This document shows, piece after piece, positions 8,982-19,242 of a stretch of DNA of 64,000 bases. The stretch's first letter is position 1; every line of letters begins with the position of its first letter. The stretch covers positions 1 through 64,000 of the forward strand of contig NZ_LJHU01000004.1 in NCBI RefSeq assembly GCF_001295975.1, written 5' to 3'. The notes below the pieces were generated by a model. It did no database searches. It was not told the origin of the DNA and saw only the letters and a list, made by a program, of their open reading frames with translations. A program made the position numbers and the translations under genes. The DNA is from Brevundimonas sp. AAP58. GTDB lineage: Bacteria; Pseudomonadota; Alphaproteobacteria; Caulobacterales; Caulobacteraceae.

Positions 8982-9967
8982 CGCCCGGACGGATCCTCGA
9001 GGTCGGGGACCGGTCGACTGCGCAACGCGTCGGCGTCGTAGGCGCGCACGATGCGCTCGACCATGGCGTGGCGCACCACGTCTTCCGCCTCAAAGGCCAG
9101 GACACCAACGCCCTGGACGTCCTTCAGGACGCGAAGCGCGTGGGCCAGGCCAGAATCGCGCGGGTTCAAGAGATCGATCTGACTGGGATCGCCGGTCACC
9201 ACCATGCGCGCGCCTTCGCCCAGACGGGTCAGGACCATCTTCATCTGCAGCCGGGAGGTGTTCTGGGCCTCGTCGACGATGATGAAGGCGTGGCTGAGCG
9301 TGCGACCGCGCATGAAGGCGATGGGCGCGGCCTCGATCTCGCCCTTGTCACGGCGACGCTGGACGTCCTCGGCCCCGAGAATGTCGTTCAGCGCCTCCCA
9401 GATCGGAGCCAGATAGGGATCAACCTTCTCGTTGAGGTCGCCCGGCAGGAAGCCCAACTTCTCGCCTGCCTCAACCGCCGGACGGGTGATGACCAGCCGG
9501 TCGACCTGCCCCCGACGCAGAAGCGATGCGCCATAGGCCGCTGCGAGGAAGGTCTTGCCCGTGCCCGCCGGGCCGACACCGAAGGTCAGTTCGCAGCGCG
9601 ACAGGGTCTCCAGATAGCGGGCCTGGGCGTTGGTCTTGGGTACGATGGCCCCGCGCTTGCCGATCGGCAGGGCCATGGGATCGGAACTGGGCGCGCCTTG
9701 GCCGCCGCCGCGCGCCGCGGCGATGCCGGCGCGCACGTCGGCCTCATTGACCTCGGCCCCCTTATCAGCGCGGGTAACCAAGGCGGCGATCACTGCCTTG
9801 GCGTTGGCCCGGTCCCGCGCGCCGCCGTTGATCGATACCCCGCCCCCGGGCGCCTCGATCAGCACCTTGAAGGCGTCCTCGATCAGGGCGACGTGGCGGC
9901 TGTTCGGCCCGATGACGGCGCGCAGTGCGCGGTCGTCGAGCGCGAGAAACTCGCTTTCACGCGCCAA
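8978..9967 (-). CDS. phoH: PhoH-like ATPase
   Basis: 329 residues. Walker A is GPAGTGKT and Walker B lies in [12 protein letters not shown], followed by the PhoH motif [11 protein letters not shown]. The N-terminal 100 residues ([21 protein letters not shown]) form a KH-like RNA-binding region. The family is linked to RNA metabolism. Conserved linkage to ybeY suggests a joint role in rRNA processing, which is inference. It overlaps the miaB end by 11 bases. Confidence 0.93.
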   Translation of the reverse strand: MARESEFLALDDRALRAVIGPNSRHVALIEDAFKVLIEAPGGGVSINGGARDRANAKAVIAALVTRADKGAEVNEADVRAGIAAARGGGQGAPSSDPMALPIGKRGAIVPKTNAQARYLETLSRCELTFGVGPAGTGKTFLAAAYGASLLRRGQVDRLVITRPAVEAGEKLGFLPGDLNEKVDPYLAPIWEALNDILGAEDVQRRRDKGEIEAAPIAFMRGRTLSHAFIIVDEAQNTSRLQMKMVLTRLGEGARMVVTGDPSQIDLLNPRDSGLAHALRVLKDVQGVGVLAFEAEDVVRHAMVERIVRAYDADALRSRPVPDLEDPSGR

Positions 9968-11357
9968 GAAGCTCTCCCGTCAGGCTGTTCTGCTGACCGC
10001 TGATGATCCGCACAGGAACGATCTGGCCGATCAGGTGATCCGCGTCCTCGGCATGAACCGATTGCAGATAGGGCGACCGGCCGATGGCCTGACGCCCGTG
10101 GCGGCCCTTCTTCTCGAACAGCACGTCCAGCGTCTTGCCGACCTGGGCCTTGTTGAAGGCGACCTGCTGCTCGAGCAGAAGCGCCTGCAGCGCGTGCAGC
10201 CGGGCCAGGGACACGTCGGCCGGCACCTGCGTGCCCATCGTCGCGGCCGGGGTACCGGGGCGCGGCGAATACATGAAGCTGAAGGCGGAGGCGTAGTTCA
10301 CCTGCCGCACCAGATCGAGAGTCTCCTCGAAATCCCGGTCCGTTTCGCCGGGAAAGCCGACGATGAAGTCGCCCGACAGCGCCATGTCCGGCCGCGCCTC
10401 GCGGATTCGGCCGATCAGGTCGATGTACTTTTGCCGCCCGTGCTTTCGGTTCATCAGCCGCAGGATGCGGTCCGAGCCCGACTGAACGGGCAGGTGCAGA
10501 TAGGGCATCAGCTGGGGCAGCTCGGCATGGGCCGCGATCAGGTCGTCGGCCATGTCGTTGGGGTGGCTGGTCGTGTAGCGGATGCGGTCGATGCCCTCGA
10601 TCTCCGCCAGAGCCCGCGCCAGCCGCGCCAGCGTCCAGACCGATCCATCCGGCCCCGCGCCGTCGTAGGCGTTGACGTTCTGGCCCAGCAGGGTGAGCTC
10701 GCGCACGCCTTGGGCCGCCAGACCCCGCGCCTCGGCCAGCACGGCGTCGGCCGGACGCGACCATTCCGTGCCGCGCGTATAGGGCACGACGCAGAAGCTG
10801 CAGAACTTGTCGCAGCCCTCCTGCACCGTCAGGAAGGCCGTCGGACCGTTGACGCCCCGCGCCTCGGGCAGGCTGTCGAACTTCTCATCGGCGGCGAAGT
10901 CGGCGCCGATCCGCTCGCCCCGCGCCCGCGCCGTCCGGGTCAGCAGCTCCGGCAACTGGTGATAGGCCTGGGGGCCGACGACCAGGTCCACCGCCGGCTG
11001 GCGACGCATGATCTCCTCGCCCTCTGCCTGAGCGACGCAGCCCGCGACGACGATGGTCATCGAATTCCCTGTCGTCCTCGCTCGCTCGTCCTTCAACTCC
11101 CTCAGCTTGCCCAGCTCGGAATAGACCTTCTCGGCCGCCTTCTCGCGGATGTGGCAGGTGTTCAGGATGACGAAGTCCGCGCCCTCGGCCGTGTCGGTCG
11201 GGGCATAGCCGAGCGGACGCAGCACATCGGCCATGCGCTCGCTGTCGTATACGTTCATCTGGCAGCCGTAGGTCTTGATGAACAGCCGCTTGACGCCCGG
11301 AGCGGACTCCGGCGTCGCGACCGTCCCGGCCTGCGGCGGGGTCAGGGTCTCGGACAT
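9957..11357 (-). CDS. miaB: tRNA-2-methylthio-N6-isopentenyladenosine-37 methylthiotransferase
   Basis: 466 residues. The N-terminal MTTase domain has [11 protein letters not shown] and NTCHIREKA, giving two of the cluster Cys; the third is in VVAGCVAQ. The radical-SAM motif is [15 protein letters not shown] (CxxxCxxC), and a TRAM-type C-terminal domain follows. MiaB adds the methylthio group at A37 of tRNAs that read UNN codons. It is the promoter-proximal gene of the miaB-phoH-ybeY-lnt chain. Confidence 0.97.
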   Translation of the reverse strand: MSETLTPPQAGTVATPESAPGVKRLFIKTYGCQMNVYDSERMADVLRPLGYAPTDTAEGADFVILNTCHIREKAAEKVYSELGKLRELKDERARTTGNSMTIVVAGCVAQAEGEEIMRRQPAVDLVVGPQAYHQLPELLTRTARARGERIGADFAADEKFDSLPEARGVNGPTAFLTVQEGCDKFCSFCVVPYTRGTEWSRPADAVLAEARGLAAQGVRELTLLGQNVNAYDGAGPDGSVWTLARLARALAEIEGIDRIRYTTSHPNDMADDLIAAHAELPQLMPYLHLPVQSGSDRILRLMNRKHGRQKYIDLIGRIREARPDMALSGDFIVGFPGETDRDFEETLDLVRQVNYASAFSFMYSPRPGTPAATMGTQVPADVSLARLHALQALLLEQQVAFNKAQVGKTLDVLFEKKGRHGRQAIGRSPYLQSVHAEDADHLIGQIVPVRIISGQQNSLTGELLGA

Positions 11358-11414
11358 GGGCGGCTTATGATCGCCGATCCCGGCGACCGCAAGGCGGGCG
11401 GGAGCCGGCGTGGA

Positions 11415-11894
11415 TCAGGAGACCTTCTCGGGCGCGACCTTGGCGGCGTTGCGCGTATAGATCAGCCCCTCGCGGCGCGACGGCTCGGCCCCCGGAATGG
11501 GCTTGCCATAGAGCTCCAGCTTGTGGCCCACCAGCTCGAAGCCCAGCCGCTCCGCGATCTCGGACTTCAGCCGCTCGATCTCGGCGTCGAAGAACTCGAT
11601 GACCTCGCCCGTGCGCGTATCGATCAGGTGATCGTGATGATCGTCGCCTGCCTCTTCATACCGCGAGCGTCCATCGCCGAAGTCATGCTTCTCAACGACC
11701 CCGGCCTCCTCGAACAGGCGCACGGTGCGATAGACCGTGGCGATCGAGATGTGAGGGTCAATGGCCGAGGCGCGGCGGTACAACTCCTCGACATCCGGAT
11801 GGTCCTCCGCGCTGGACAGCACGCGGGCGATGACCCGCCGCTGTTCGGTCATGCGCATGCCGCGCTCGGCGCAGAGTTTCTCGATCCGGTCCAT
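11415..11894 (-). CDS. fur: Ferric uptake regulator family protein
   Basis: 159 residues from ATG 11894 (MDRIEKLCAERGMRM). A longer open frame upstream is the complement of rimI and is excluded. The winged-helix domain has MTEQRRVIARVL and SIATVYRTVRLFEEAGV. Metal-site residues cluster in DDHHDHLID. The protein lacks the CxxC pairs of E. coli Fur, which is normal for many alphaproteobacterial Fur proteins. It represses iron-uptake genes with Fe(II) as corepressor. It follows tsaB-rimI closely on the same strand. Confidence 0.93.
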   Translation of the reverse strand: MDRIEKLCAERGMRMTEQRRVIARVLSSAEDHPDVEELYRRASAIDPHISIATVYRTVRLFEEAGVVEKHDFGDGRSRYEEAGDDHHDHLIDTRTGEVIEFFDAEIERLKSEIAERLGFELVGHKLELYGKPIPGAEPSRREGLIYTRNAAKVAPEKVS

Positions 11895-11916
11895 GCGCCG
11901 CAAGATAAGCCCCGGA

Positions 11917-12363
11917 TCAGGCGGTGGGAAGCGGCGTGTCCAAATTGCGAGCGAGTAGCAGGGCGTCGACAGGCTGGCCCTCCGGTCGGGCATAGTAGCG
12001 GGGTCTGCGGCCAACCGGCTCGAAGCCCAACCGGGCATAAAGGGCGCGCGCCGGCGCATTATCCTCGGCGACCTCGAGAAACAGGCGCTCGACACCCAAT
12101 ACTGCGGCTCGTGAGGCCGCCCGTTCGACCAGTCGCGTCGCGCTACCGCAACGCCGCCCATCCGGGCGGACGGCCAAGGTCAGAATCTCTGCTTCGTCGA
12201 CGGCGGTCTGAATGAGGATGAAGCCCTCCGGCTCAAGCTCCAAGAACACGCCCGGCTGGCTGAGCAGGGCGGCGAACGCCTCGGGCGACCAGGGCGCGTC
12301 GAAGGCCTCGGCATGGACGGCGGCCAGACCCTGAACCAGTTCTGATGTCAGGATGTCCGTCAC
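11917..12363 (-). CDS. rimI: GNAT N-acetyltransferase, ribosomal-protein alanine acetyltransferase type
   Basis: 148 residues of GNAT fold. The acetyl-CoA loop lies in RPDGRRCGSATRLVERA, and the later motif LEVAEDNAPARALYARLGFEPVGRR is characteristic of RimI. RimI acetylates the N-terminal Ala of ribosomal protein S18. The pairing with tsaB (rimI start overlaps tsaB stop by four bases) is widely conserved and supports the call, though GNAT substrate assignment from sequence is always tentative. Confidence 0.85.
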   Translation of the reverse strand: MTDILTSELVQGLAAVHAEAFDAPWSPEAFAALLSQPGVFLELEPEGFILIQTAVDEAEILTLAVRPDGRRCGSATRLVERAASRAAVLGVERLFLEVAEDNAPARALYARLGFEPVGRRPRYYARPEGQPVDALLLARNLDTPLPTA

Positions 12364-13016
12364 ACCGCCCGAGCCTGCCCGGGCAGCCGGGTCGGAGGCG
12401 TCGCGTCCGGGGCCCTCAGATAAAGAGGGCGGGCAGGATGGAGTGTCGGATCAAGCCGTTCCGTGAGGGCCGCAAGCGCCAGAGCGGTCGGCTCGGTGAC
12501 GACAAACTCGATATCGGCGGCGACAAGCACCGCTCCGTTGCCGGCCCACCGCCAGATCTGGCGCATGTCTGCAAGCGTGGTCGTCGCGCTCTCGATGGTC
12601 GCGGCTCGAGGCCCATCGATCGGGTCGCCATCCGCAAACGTCTGGAGATAGACCTCGCCGCGGCGTGCATCGATCACCGAGGCAACCGCCCCTTGCGGCC
12701 CGCCCTCGATAGACCAGGCGAGCGACTGGAGGCTGGAGACGCCCACCACGGGCCGGTCCAGCGACTGTCCCAGCCCGAGAGCAAAGGCCAGCCCGACACG
12801 CAGGCCGGTGAAGGACCCCGGGCCGATGGTGACGCCGACGCGTTCGATGGCCGCGAAGCCGACGCCGGATTCGACGACCGCATCGCGCACGAACCCGCCG
12901 ATCCGCTCCGAATGCCCTCGCGCCATGATCTCGCTTCGCAGTCCCAGCACACGACCGCCCTCACAGACGGCAGCAGTGCAGGCACCCAGCGCCGTGTCGA
13001 TGACGAGGGTCCGCAA
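12360..13016 (-). CDS. tsaB: tRNA threonylcarbamoyladenosine biosynthesis protein TsaB
   Basis: 218 residues of ASKHA fold. It begins MRTLVIDTALGACTAAV and has the family motif GPGSFTGLRVGLAFALGL and SSLQSLAW. TsaB is the non-catalytic partner of TsaD and TsaE in making t6A37 on ANN-reading tRNAs. It lies between a NifU-domain gene and rimI, and the stop overlaps the rimI start. Confidence 0.95.
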   Translation of the reverse strand: MRTLVIDTALGACTAAVCEGGRVLGLRSEIMARGHSERIGGFVRDAVVESGVGFAAIERVGVTIGPGSFTGLRVGLAFALGLGQSLDRPVVGVSSLQSLAWSIEGGPQGAVASVIDARRGEVYLQTFADGDPIDGPRAATIESATTTLADMRQIWRWAGNGAVLVAADIEFVVTEPTALALAALTERLDPTLHPARPLYLRAPDATPPTRLPGQARAV

Positions 13017-13019
13017 GCC

Positions 13020-13574
13020 CTAGAGAACCTGCTCGACCCGGGTCACCTCGGGAACATAGTGGCGCATCATCTGCTCCACCCCCGCCTTCAGCGTCATGGC
13101 AGAAGACGGACAGCCGGCGCAGGCACCGCGCATGCGCAGCGTCAGAACACCCGTTTCCTCGTCGAATGCGTCAAACAGGATGTCGCCGCCGTCCTGGGCC
13201 ACCGCCGGGCGGATCCGGCTGTCCAGCAGCGACTTGATCTCGGCCACGATCTCGGAATCATCGCCCGCTTCCATCTCGCTTTCCGAGCCTTCGCGGATCA
13301 GAGGCACGCCGGAGGTGAAATGATCCATCACCGCCGCCAGGACCTCGGGCTTGATGTCGCTCCAGTCCCGACCGTGAGGGGCGCGGGTCACCGAGACGTA
13401 GTCGTCCCCGAAGAAGACGCCGGTCACATCCTCGAGCTGGAACAGGGCCTCGGCCAGAGGCGAGGCCGCCGCCTGATCGATCGAGAGGAACTCGCGCGGC
13501 GTGCTCGACACGATGCGTCCAGGGATGAACTTCAAGACGTTCGGATTGGGCGTGGGTTCGGTCTGAATGAACAT
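13020..13574 (-). CDS. NifU-domain Fe-S scaffold/carrier protein
   Basis: 184 residues. The N-terminal Nfu domain (MFIQTEPTPNPNVLKFIPG, FFGDDYVSVT) occupies about 1-90. The C-terminal NifU domain carries the cluster-binding CxxC in GACAGCPSSAMTLK. Proteins with this architecture deliver [4Fe-4S] clusters to client enzymes. MiaB nearby is a plausible client, though that link is only inference. The stop is three bases before the tsaB start. Confidence 0.93.
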   Translation of the reverse strand: MFIQTEPTPNPNVLKFIPGRIVSSTPREFLSIDQAAASPLAEALFQLEDVTGVFFGDDYVSVTRAPHGRDWSDIKPEVLAAVMDHFTSGVPLIREGSESEMEAGDDSEIVAEIKSLLDSRIRPAVAQDGGDILFDAFDEETGVLTLRMRGACAGCPSSAMTLKAGVEQMMRHYVPEVTRVEQVL

Positions 13575-13636
13575 GGTCCAGAGATGCGCCTTGGCGGAAA
13601 GGCCTGCAAGAGCGACGCTTCAGGTGCTAGCGCCCG

Positions 13637-14101
13637 TCAGGCCAGATCCTCTATTTCGGCATCGGTCAGCTCGCCCGGCACGATCGTCACGGGCAGTTTG
13701 CGAGCTCCGAAGCCAACACCTTTCAGCACCGCGCTGACCAGCGGCCCCGGCCCCCGCCCGCCCGATCCCGCCGCGAGCACCAGAATCTTGATCTCCGGAT
13801 CATCGGCGCAGACCTCGCGAATGGCGGCATGGGGGTCGCCCTGTTCGATCAGGAAGACCGGCTGGGCACCCGACCGCGTCGCCGCCTCCTCGCCCAGCCG
13901 CGTGAGCAGTTCCTCCGCCTCGGCGCGCTGCTGACGTTCGATCTCCTCCCGGACTCCCGCCCAGTGCTCGTCGGACTGATCCGGGATGATCCGCAAGAGC
14001 GCCACCCGGCCGCCGGTCGAACGCGCCCGGCGCGAAGCGTAGCGCAGCGCTGCCTCGAACTCGGGGCTGTCGTCGGCCACGACCAGGAACTTCCGAGGCA
14101 T
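13637..14101 (-). CDS. Universal stress protein family
   Basis: 154 residues. It begins MPRKFLVVADDSPEFEAALRYA, the usual UspA start with an Asp at the nucleotide site. It ends with a glycine loop (AAGSGGRGPG) and LPVTIVPGEL, matching the ATP-binding type. It overlaps the NAD-GDH stop by one base, so it is probably expressed with that gene. Its specific role is unknown. Confidence 0.9.
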   Translation of the reverse strand: MPRKFLVVADDSPEFEAALRYASRRARSTGGRVALLRIIPDQSDEHWAGVREEIERQQRAEAEELLTRLGEEAATRSGAQPVFLIEQGDPHAAIREVCADDPEIKILVLAAGSGGRGPGPLVSAVLKGVGFGARKLPVTIVPGELTDAEIEDLA

Positions 14102-17100
14102 CAGAGCGCCCCCGTCACCTGGCGGATCTGGCCATTGGCGATGGTCAGTTTGGCGAAGGTCCAGCCCGCGCCGGAGGCCTCGATCTCGTCGACGGAGGCG
14201 CGCACGCCCTCGACCAGGTCTTGACGTGAGCCGATCCAGGCGTCGACGGCGGCTTCGGCCGTCGCCTCGCTGTCGCCCACGGCCGGATCGGAGACCTTGG
14301 CGACGGCGCGGGTCAGGACGACCTGTTCGCCCATCAGATCCTCGATCAGGCGGCGCACCGCCAGCCGGTCGAAATGGTCGGCGGAGGGCACGGCGCCGGC
14401 GGCTGCGCGCAGCCGGTCGAAGTCAAAGGCGGCGCCGACCTGGTGGTACAGTCGCGCCATGCGGGGCTCGGACCAGCCGGCCTCCCGCGCCAGGTCGCCG
14501 ATGTCGGCGGTCGCCACCAGCGGCCGCAGCATGGAGATCGTCTGAGCCAGATCCTCGCCTACGCCCATGTCGGCGAAGCGCTTGAGCCGCTCGGCCAGCC
14601 GTGTCTGCTCGAAGCGCGACAGGACGTCGCCGCCCGCGGCCCGCAGCGCGTCGGCCGCCGGACGATAGGCCTCGATCAGCCCCGCCACGGTCGCGCCGCT
14701 CTGGCCCGCGCGTCGCGCCAGCCAGAAGGTCTGGCGGCGCAGCACGGTCGAGATCTCGGTGTAGAGCGCCGTCTGGGTCTCGGCCGGAACCTTCAGGTCG
14801 AGCGCATTGACGGCGTCCCAGGCCTCGTCCAGCCGGAACACCCGCCGCGCCGCCTCGAAGGCGATGACGAGCGCGGTGGTGTCGCAGCCCGAGGCGCCCC
14901 GCAGCCGGTCCGGGAAGGTCGGCCCCGCCATATTGACGATCTCGTTCGCCAGCACCGTCGCGATGATCTCGCGGCGCAGCCGGTGCCCGCGCATCTGCTC
15001 CTCGAAGCGCGCGAGCGCTTTCGGGAAGTAGCGGACCAGGGTCTCCTCGAAGAAGGGGTCCTCCGGTGCCGTCGAGGCGACGATGTCGTCCGACAGCTCC
15101 AGCTTGGAATAGGCCATCAGCACGGCCAGTTCCGGTCGGGTCAGGGCCTGACCGGCCTGCTTCATCTCCTGTACGCGCTGGTCGTTGGGCAGGCCCTCGA
15201 CCTTGCGATCCAGTTTTCCGCGCGCCGTAAGCGCCTGCATGAACCTCTGCTGGGCATCGAGTCCACCGGGCCCTTCCGCCTGCTGCAGGGTCAGGGCCAG
15301 CGTCTGGTCGTAGTTGTGAGCCAGGACCTTTGTGGCCACCTCGTCGGTCATGGAGGCGAGCAGAGGCACGCGCTCCTCGATCGGCAAGACGCCGTTGGTC
15401 ACGGCCGATCCCACCAGGATCTTGATGTTGACCTCGTGGTCGGAGGTGTCGACGCCGGCGGAGTTGTCGATGGCGTCGGTGTTGATCCGGCCGCCGCCAG
15501 CGGCGAAGGCGATCCGGCCCGCCTGGGTGAAGCCGAGGTTGGCACCTTCGCCGACGACCTTGACCCTCAGCTCATCAGCGTTGATCCGGAGCGCATCGGT
15601 GCCCTTGTCGCCGACCTGGGCGTCGGTCTCGGCGGCCGACTTCACATAGGTGCCGATGCCGCCGAGGTAGAGTAGCTCAGCCGGAGCCTTCAGGATGGCG
15701 CGGATCAAGCTGACAGGGTCGAGGCTGTCCTCAGCAATGTCCAGCGCTGCCTTGATCTCGGGGGTCAATTCGATCGACTTGGCCCCGCGCGAGAACACCC
15801 CGCCGCCCGCCGAAATCAGCGCCTTGTCGTAGTCCTGCCAGGACGAACGCGGCAGCTGAAACAGGCGATTGCGCTCCTCCCACGACCGGGCCGGGTCGGG
15901 GTTGGGGTCGATGAAGATGTCGCGGTGGTCGAAGGCGGCGATCAGCTTCGAAGCCTTGGACAGCAAAAGCCCGTTGCCGAACACGTCACCCGACATGTCG
16001 CCCACGCCGACGACAGTGAAGGGCTCGGTCTGGATGTCCTTGCCGATCTCGCGGAAGTGGCGCTTGACCGCTTCCCAGGCACCTCGCGCGGTGATGCCCA
16101 TGGCCTTGTGGTCGTAGCCAACCGAGCCGCCCGAGGCGAAGGCGTCGTCCAGCCAGAAACCGTAGTCGGCCGACACCCCATTGGCGATGTCCGAAAAGGT
16201 CGCTGTACCCTTGTCCGCCGCGACGACCAGATAGGGGTCGTCGCCCTCGAACGGCACGACATTCGCCGGCCGGATCACTCCGCCATCGGCACCGATGGTG
16301 TCGGTGATGTCCAGAAGGCCCGACAGGAAGGTGCGATAGGCACGAACCGCCTCGGCCTGCTGGGCGTCTCGGTCGCCGCCGGCGCGGACGACCTTCGACA
16401 GGTATTTGGGGAAGAAGCCACCCTTGGAACCGACAGGCACGATAACGGCGTTCTTGACCTGCTGCGCCTTCACCAGCCCCAGCACCTCTGTGCGGAAGTC
16501 GTCGCGACGGTCGGACCAGCGCAGGCCTCCGCGCGCCACAGGGCCAAAGCGCAGATGCACACCCTCGATATGCGGGGCCCAGACGAAGATTTCGCGGTAC
16601 GGCTTGGGAAGCGGCAGGTCGTCGAGCTCCCGCGAGGCGATCTTGATCGAGATGTGCGGCTTGGGTGCACCGTCCGCACCGAGCTGATAATAGTTGGTCC
16701 GCTTCACCGCCCCGATCAGCGCTGCGATACGACGCAATGCCCGGTCGTGGTCCAGGCTCTTCACGTCCATCAGCAGGTGATCGATCTTGGCCTGAAGCTC
16801 GGCAATCTGAGCTGCACGGGCTTCGGCGGATCCGCCGTGAGCGGGGTCGAACTTGCAGGCGAAAAGGGAGATCAGGGCGCGCGCAATCGCCGGATAGTCC
16901 CGCAACGCCTCTTCCTGCACAGCTTGCGAGGGGTCGAGCCCCGTCTGCTGGCGGTAACGCGCGAGCGTCCGGATCAAGGCGGCCTCCCGCCAGTCGACGC
17001 CGAGCTCCAGGACGAGACGGTTGAAGCCGTCGCTCTCGGTGCGTGCGATCCAGACGGCCTTGAAGGCCTCCTCGAACGGGTCCTTGACATCGCCGAAGGC

Positions 17101-18981
17101 CAAACTCGCGCCACGCGGATCTTCCAGCAGGAACTCATGGACGTGGATCTCGCCCCCGCCCGTCGGATGCACCGCGTTGCCGAACTCCTCCAGCGTCTTC
17201 AGCCCCATGTCGGCCAGGATCGGCAGTACGTCCGACAACGGCACCGCCGCGCCGCGGTGATAGAGCTTGAAACGAAACTGCAGCGGGCTATCCGAAGCAT
17301 GACGGAAGGCCCGCACGGCCACCGGCTCGCCTTCGCCCAGCCGGTCGAACTCCTGCAGATCGGCCACGGCCTCGGCCGCGTCGTAGCGGGCGCGATAGCC
17401 CGGTCCGAAGCCCTCGGCCCAGCGGGCGCTCAGCGCCCCGATCTGGACGTCATCGATGTCGGCGGCACGCAGCGCGCCCTCGAACCGGTCGACCCAGCTG
17501 CGACCGGCCTCGGTGATCTCGGCTTCCAGCGCCCTGGCGTCGGGCGTTGGATGATCCCCCGGCGTCACGCCAACGATGTAGTGGATGCGGACAAGGGGGG
17601 CGTCGGACAACTGAGGATACCAGGCCGACAGCCGCCCGCCCCAGGCACGGGCCAGGATCGTGCCGATCCGCTCGCGTACGCCGGCATCGTAACGCTCGCG
17701 GGGAACGAAGACGAGCACCGAGACGAACCGGTCGAAGGGGTCCTGGCGCGTGAAACTCTTGATCCGGGGACGGTCGTAAAGGTGCAGGATGCCGAGTGCC
17801 GTCTCGAGCAGTTCGTCTTCCGTGATCTGGAACAGCTCATCCCGGGGATAGTTCTCAAGGATGTTCTTCAGCCGCTTTTCGTTGTGGCTGCCCGGAGCCT
17901 TGGCCGCGCGAGCGAGGGCGTTGGTGACCTTCCTGCGGATCAGGGGCACCTGGGAGGCGGAACGGTCATAGGCCTCGGCCGTGAACAGGCCCACGAAGCG
18001 GGTTTCGCCGGACGGACGACCGTCCTCGCCGTACCGCTTGACCCCAACGTAGTCCATGTAGGCCCGGCGGTGGACCCGGCTACGCAGATTGGCCTTGGCC
18101 ACGGTGACAGGCTCGGACAGGTCCATCTGCCGCTTCATCTGGGCGGTCAGGACGGCGGGCTCGGAGGACCGGCGCAGCACGGTGCGCTCACGGTCGCGCA
18201 GCACACCCACGCCCTCGGCGGACTGATCCAGAGGCGCCTCGTGCGCATAGCCGCCGTCGGCCGTGCGCGGGTAGTCATAGTCGCGCGCACCCAGGAACAC
18301 GAAGTGGTCATCGTTCAGCCAGCGCAGGAAGGCCAGGTTTTCGGCCACGACCTCAGGGTCAATGCCGCCGGGCCGGGCTTCGAGGTGGGCGACCGACCGC
18401 TCCATGAGGGCGCTCATCTTGCCGAAGTCGGCGACGGCCAGGTGGACGTCCGACAGAGCCTCGGCCACCGACTTGGCCAGCGCCTCCCGACGGTCCTGGG
18501 GCAGGGGATCCAGAACGACGACGATGACCGATTCCCGTGTGTCGCCACCATTCGCGCGCCGCGATCCGTCCGCCTGGCGCGACAAGGCGAGCACGGGGTG
18601 GAACAAGGCGCGCACCGACACGCCGGCGTCGGCCAGTTCTCCCATGACGCTATCGACCAGAAAGGGACGGTCGTCCTGCACGATGCGCAAGATATCGTAT
18701 GGGGTCTCGCGACCCGCTGTGGTCAGGGGTTCGATGTTGATGAGGGGGGCCTCGCCCGGCGCGCGGCGCTCGCTCCAGCGCCAGGCGTCGGCCAGCAGCC
18801 CGGCGACGTCTTCGGGCGACAGCTCAGGCGTCTCGTCCTCGGCATAGTCCTCAAACGCCTGATCGACGAAGGATTGCTCCAGTCCGTCCAGCGGCCCGCC
18901 GCCGCCCCGCGCCTGGGCGAAGGCCGCTCTCAAACCCTCCGCGCTGGAGATCGTATCGGGGCCGCGGTGTTTGCCTGACAT
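14101..18981 (-). CDS. gdhZ: Large NAD-specific glutamate dehydrogenase (GdhZ type)
   Basis: 1626 residues, the normal size for the L_180-type NAD-GDH. The N-terminal half holds ACT-like regulatory modules (DRPFLVDSVMGELADAGVSVRALFHPVL). The catalytic region is in the second half: RGGLRWSDRRDDFRTEVLGL, KNAVIVPVGSKGGFFPK and VGVGDMSGDVFGNG. The enzyme deaminates glutamate to 2-oxoglutarate with NAD, supplying carbon during growth on amino acids. In Caulobacter the orthologue GdhZ is also tied to cell-division control through FtsZ, so a similar role is possible here. It starts a unit with the downstream universal stress protein. Confidence 0.96.
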   Translation of the reverse strand: MSGKHRGPDTISSAEGLRAAFAQARGGGGPLDGLEQSFVDQAFEDYAEDETPELSPEDVAGLLADAWRWSERRAPGEAPLINIEPLTTAGRETPYDILRIVQDDRPFLVDSVMGELADAGVSVRALFHPVLALSRQADGSRRANGGDTRESVIVVVLDPLPQDRREALAKSVAEALSDVHLAVADFGKMSALMERSVAHLEARPGGIDPEVVAENLAFLRWLNDDHFVFLGARDYDYPRTADGGYAHEAPLDQSAEGVGVLRDRERTVLRRSSEPAVLTAQMKRQMDLSEPVTVAKANLRSRVHRRAYMDYVGVKRYGEDGRPSGETRFVGLFTAEAYDRSASQVPLIRRKVTNALARAAKAPGSHNEKRLKNILENYPRDELFQITEDELLETALGILHLYDRPRIKSFTRQDPFDRFVSVLVFVPRERYDAGVRERIGTILARAWGGRLSAWYPQLSDAPLVRIHYIVGVTPGDHPTPDARALEAEITEAGRSWVDRFEGALRAADIDDVQIGALSARWAEGFGPGYRARYDAAEAVADLQEFDRLGEGEPVAVRAFRHASDSPLQFRFKLYHRGAAVPLSDVLPILADMGLKTLEEFGNAVHPTGGGEIHVHEFLLEDPRGASLAFGDVKDPFEEAFKAVWIARTESDGFNRLVLELGVDWREAALIRTLARYRQQTGLDPSQAVQEEALRDYPAIARALISLFACKFDPAHGGSAEARAAQIAELQAKIDHLLMDVKSLDHDRALRRIAALIGAVKRTNYYQLGADGAPKPHISIKIASRELDDLPLPKPYREIFVWAPHIEGVHLRFGPVARGGLRWSDRRDDFRTEVLGLVKAQQVKNAVIVPVGSKGGFFPKYLSKVVRAGGDRDAQQAEAVRAYRTFLSGLLDITDTIGADGGVIRPANVVPFEGDDPYLVVAADKGTATFSDIANGVSADYGFWLDDAFASGGSVGYDHKAMGITARGAWEAVKRHFREIGKDIQTEPFTVVGVGDMSGDVFGNGLLLSKASKLIAAFDHRDIFIDPNPDPARSWEERNRLFQLPRSSWQDYDKALISAGGGVFSRGAKSIELTPEIKAALDIAEDSLDPVSLIRAILKAPAELLYLGGIGTYVKSAAETDAQVGDKGTDALRINADELRVKVVGEGANLGFTQAGRIAFAAGGGRINTDAIDNSAGVDTSDHEVNIKILVGSAVTNGVLPIEERVPLLASMTDEVATKVLAHNYDQTLALTLQQAEGPGGLDAQQRFMQALTARGKLDRKVEGLPNDQRVQEMKQAGQALTRPELAVLMAYSKLELSDDIVASTAPEDPFFEETLVRYFPKALARFEEQMRGHRLRREIIATVLANEIVNMAGPTFPDRLRGASGCDTTALVIAFEAARRVFRLDEAWDAVNALDLKVPAETQTALYTEISTVLRRQTFWLARRAGQSGATVAGLIEAYRPAADALRAAGGDVLSRFEQTRLAERLKRFADMGVGEDLAQTISMLRPLVATADIGDLAREAGWSEPRMARLYHQVGAAFDFDRLRAAAGAVPSADHFDRLAVRRLIEDLMGEQVVLTRAVAKVSDPAVGDSEATAEAAVDAWIGSRQDLVEGVRASVDEIEASGAGWTFAKLTIANGQIRQVTGAL

Positions 18982-19082
18982 GGGCGGGTCTCGTTCAGCG
19001 CGGCCTCGTGCGGCCGCCGGTCGCAGACCCCGGCAATAGGCCCGCTGGCGTCCGTCGGGAAGCCCCGGCGACGCCCCGGAAA

Positions 19083-19115
19083 CGAAAAGGCCGCCGGACG
19101 GGCGTCCGACGGCCT
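19083..19115 (-). terminator. Intrinsic terminator downstream of the AI-2E-family gene
   Basis: On the leftward strand AGGCCG-x-CGGACG pairs with CGTCCG-x-CGGCCT over 13 positions with one mismatch and a tiny loop, followed by TTTTCGTTT. It lies about 130 bases after the stop at 19243 and about 100 bases before the gdhZ start. Confidence 0.7.
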
Positions 19116-19242
19116 CTCGTCAAGCCGGTGCTGGAGGGGGGTGGCACCGACCGATACCGCCACGGCCCTGGGAGGGGGAGGGATGGACCGCGACGTATGA
19201 GGCCTAGGTGGGGGCCGATTGCGGCGATGCAAGGGCGTTCGT

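Noticed and set aside
11895-12161. N-terminal extension of fur
   Set aside because: The added 89 residues are the out-of-frame shadow of rimI on the same strand, and Fur family proteins begin near MDRIEKLC.
9630-12215. 861-codon + strand frame opposite phoH, miaB and fur
   Set aside because: Antisense shadow of three well-supported genes.
15925-18978. A 1017-codon open frame on the + strand opposite the NAD-glutamate dehydrogenase gene
   Set aside because: It is the mirror of a highly conserved coding sequence in high-GC DNA. Its translation is low-complexity (Gly, Arg, Leu, Asp, Val) with no domain.
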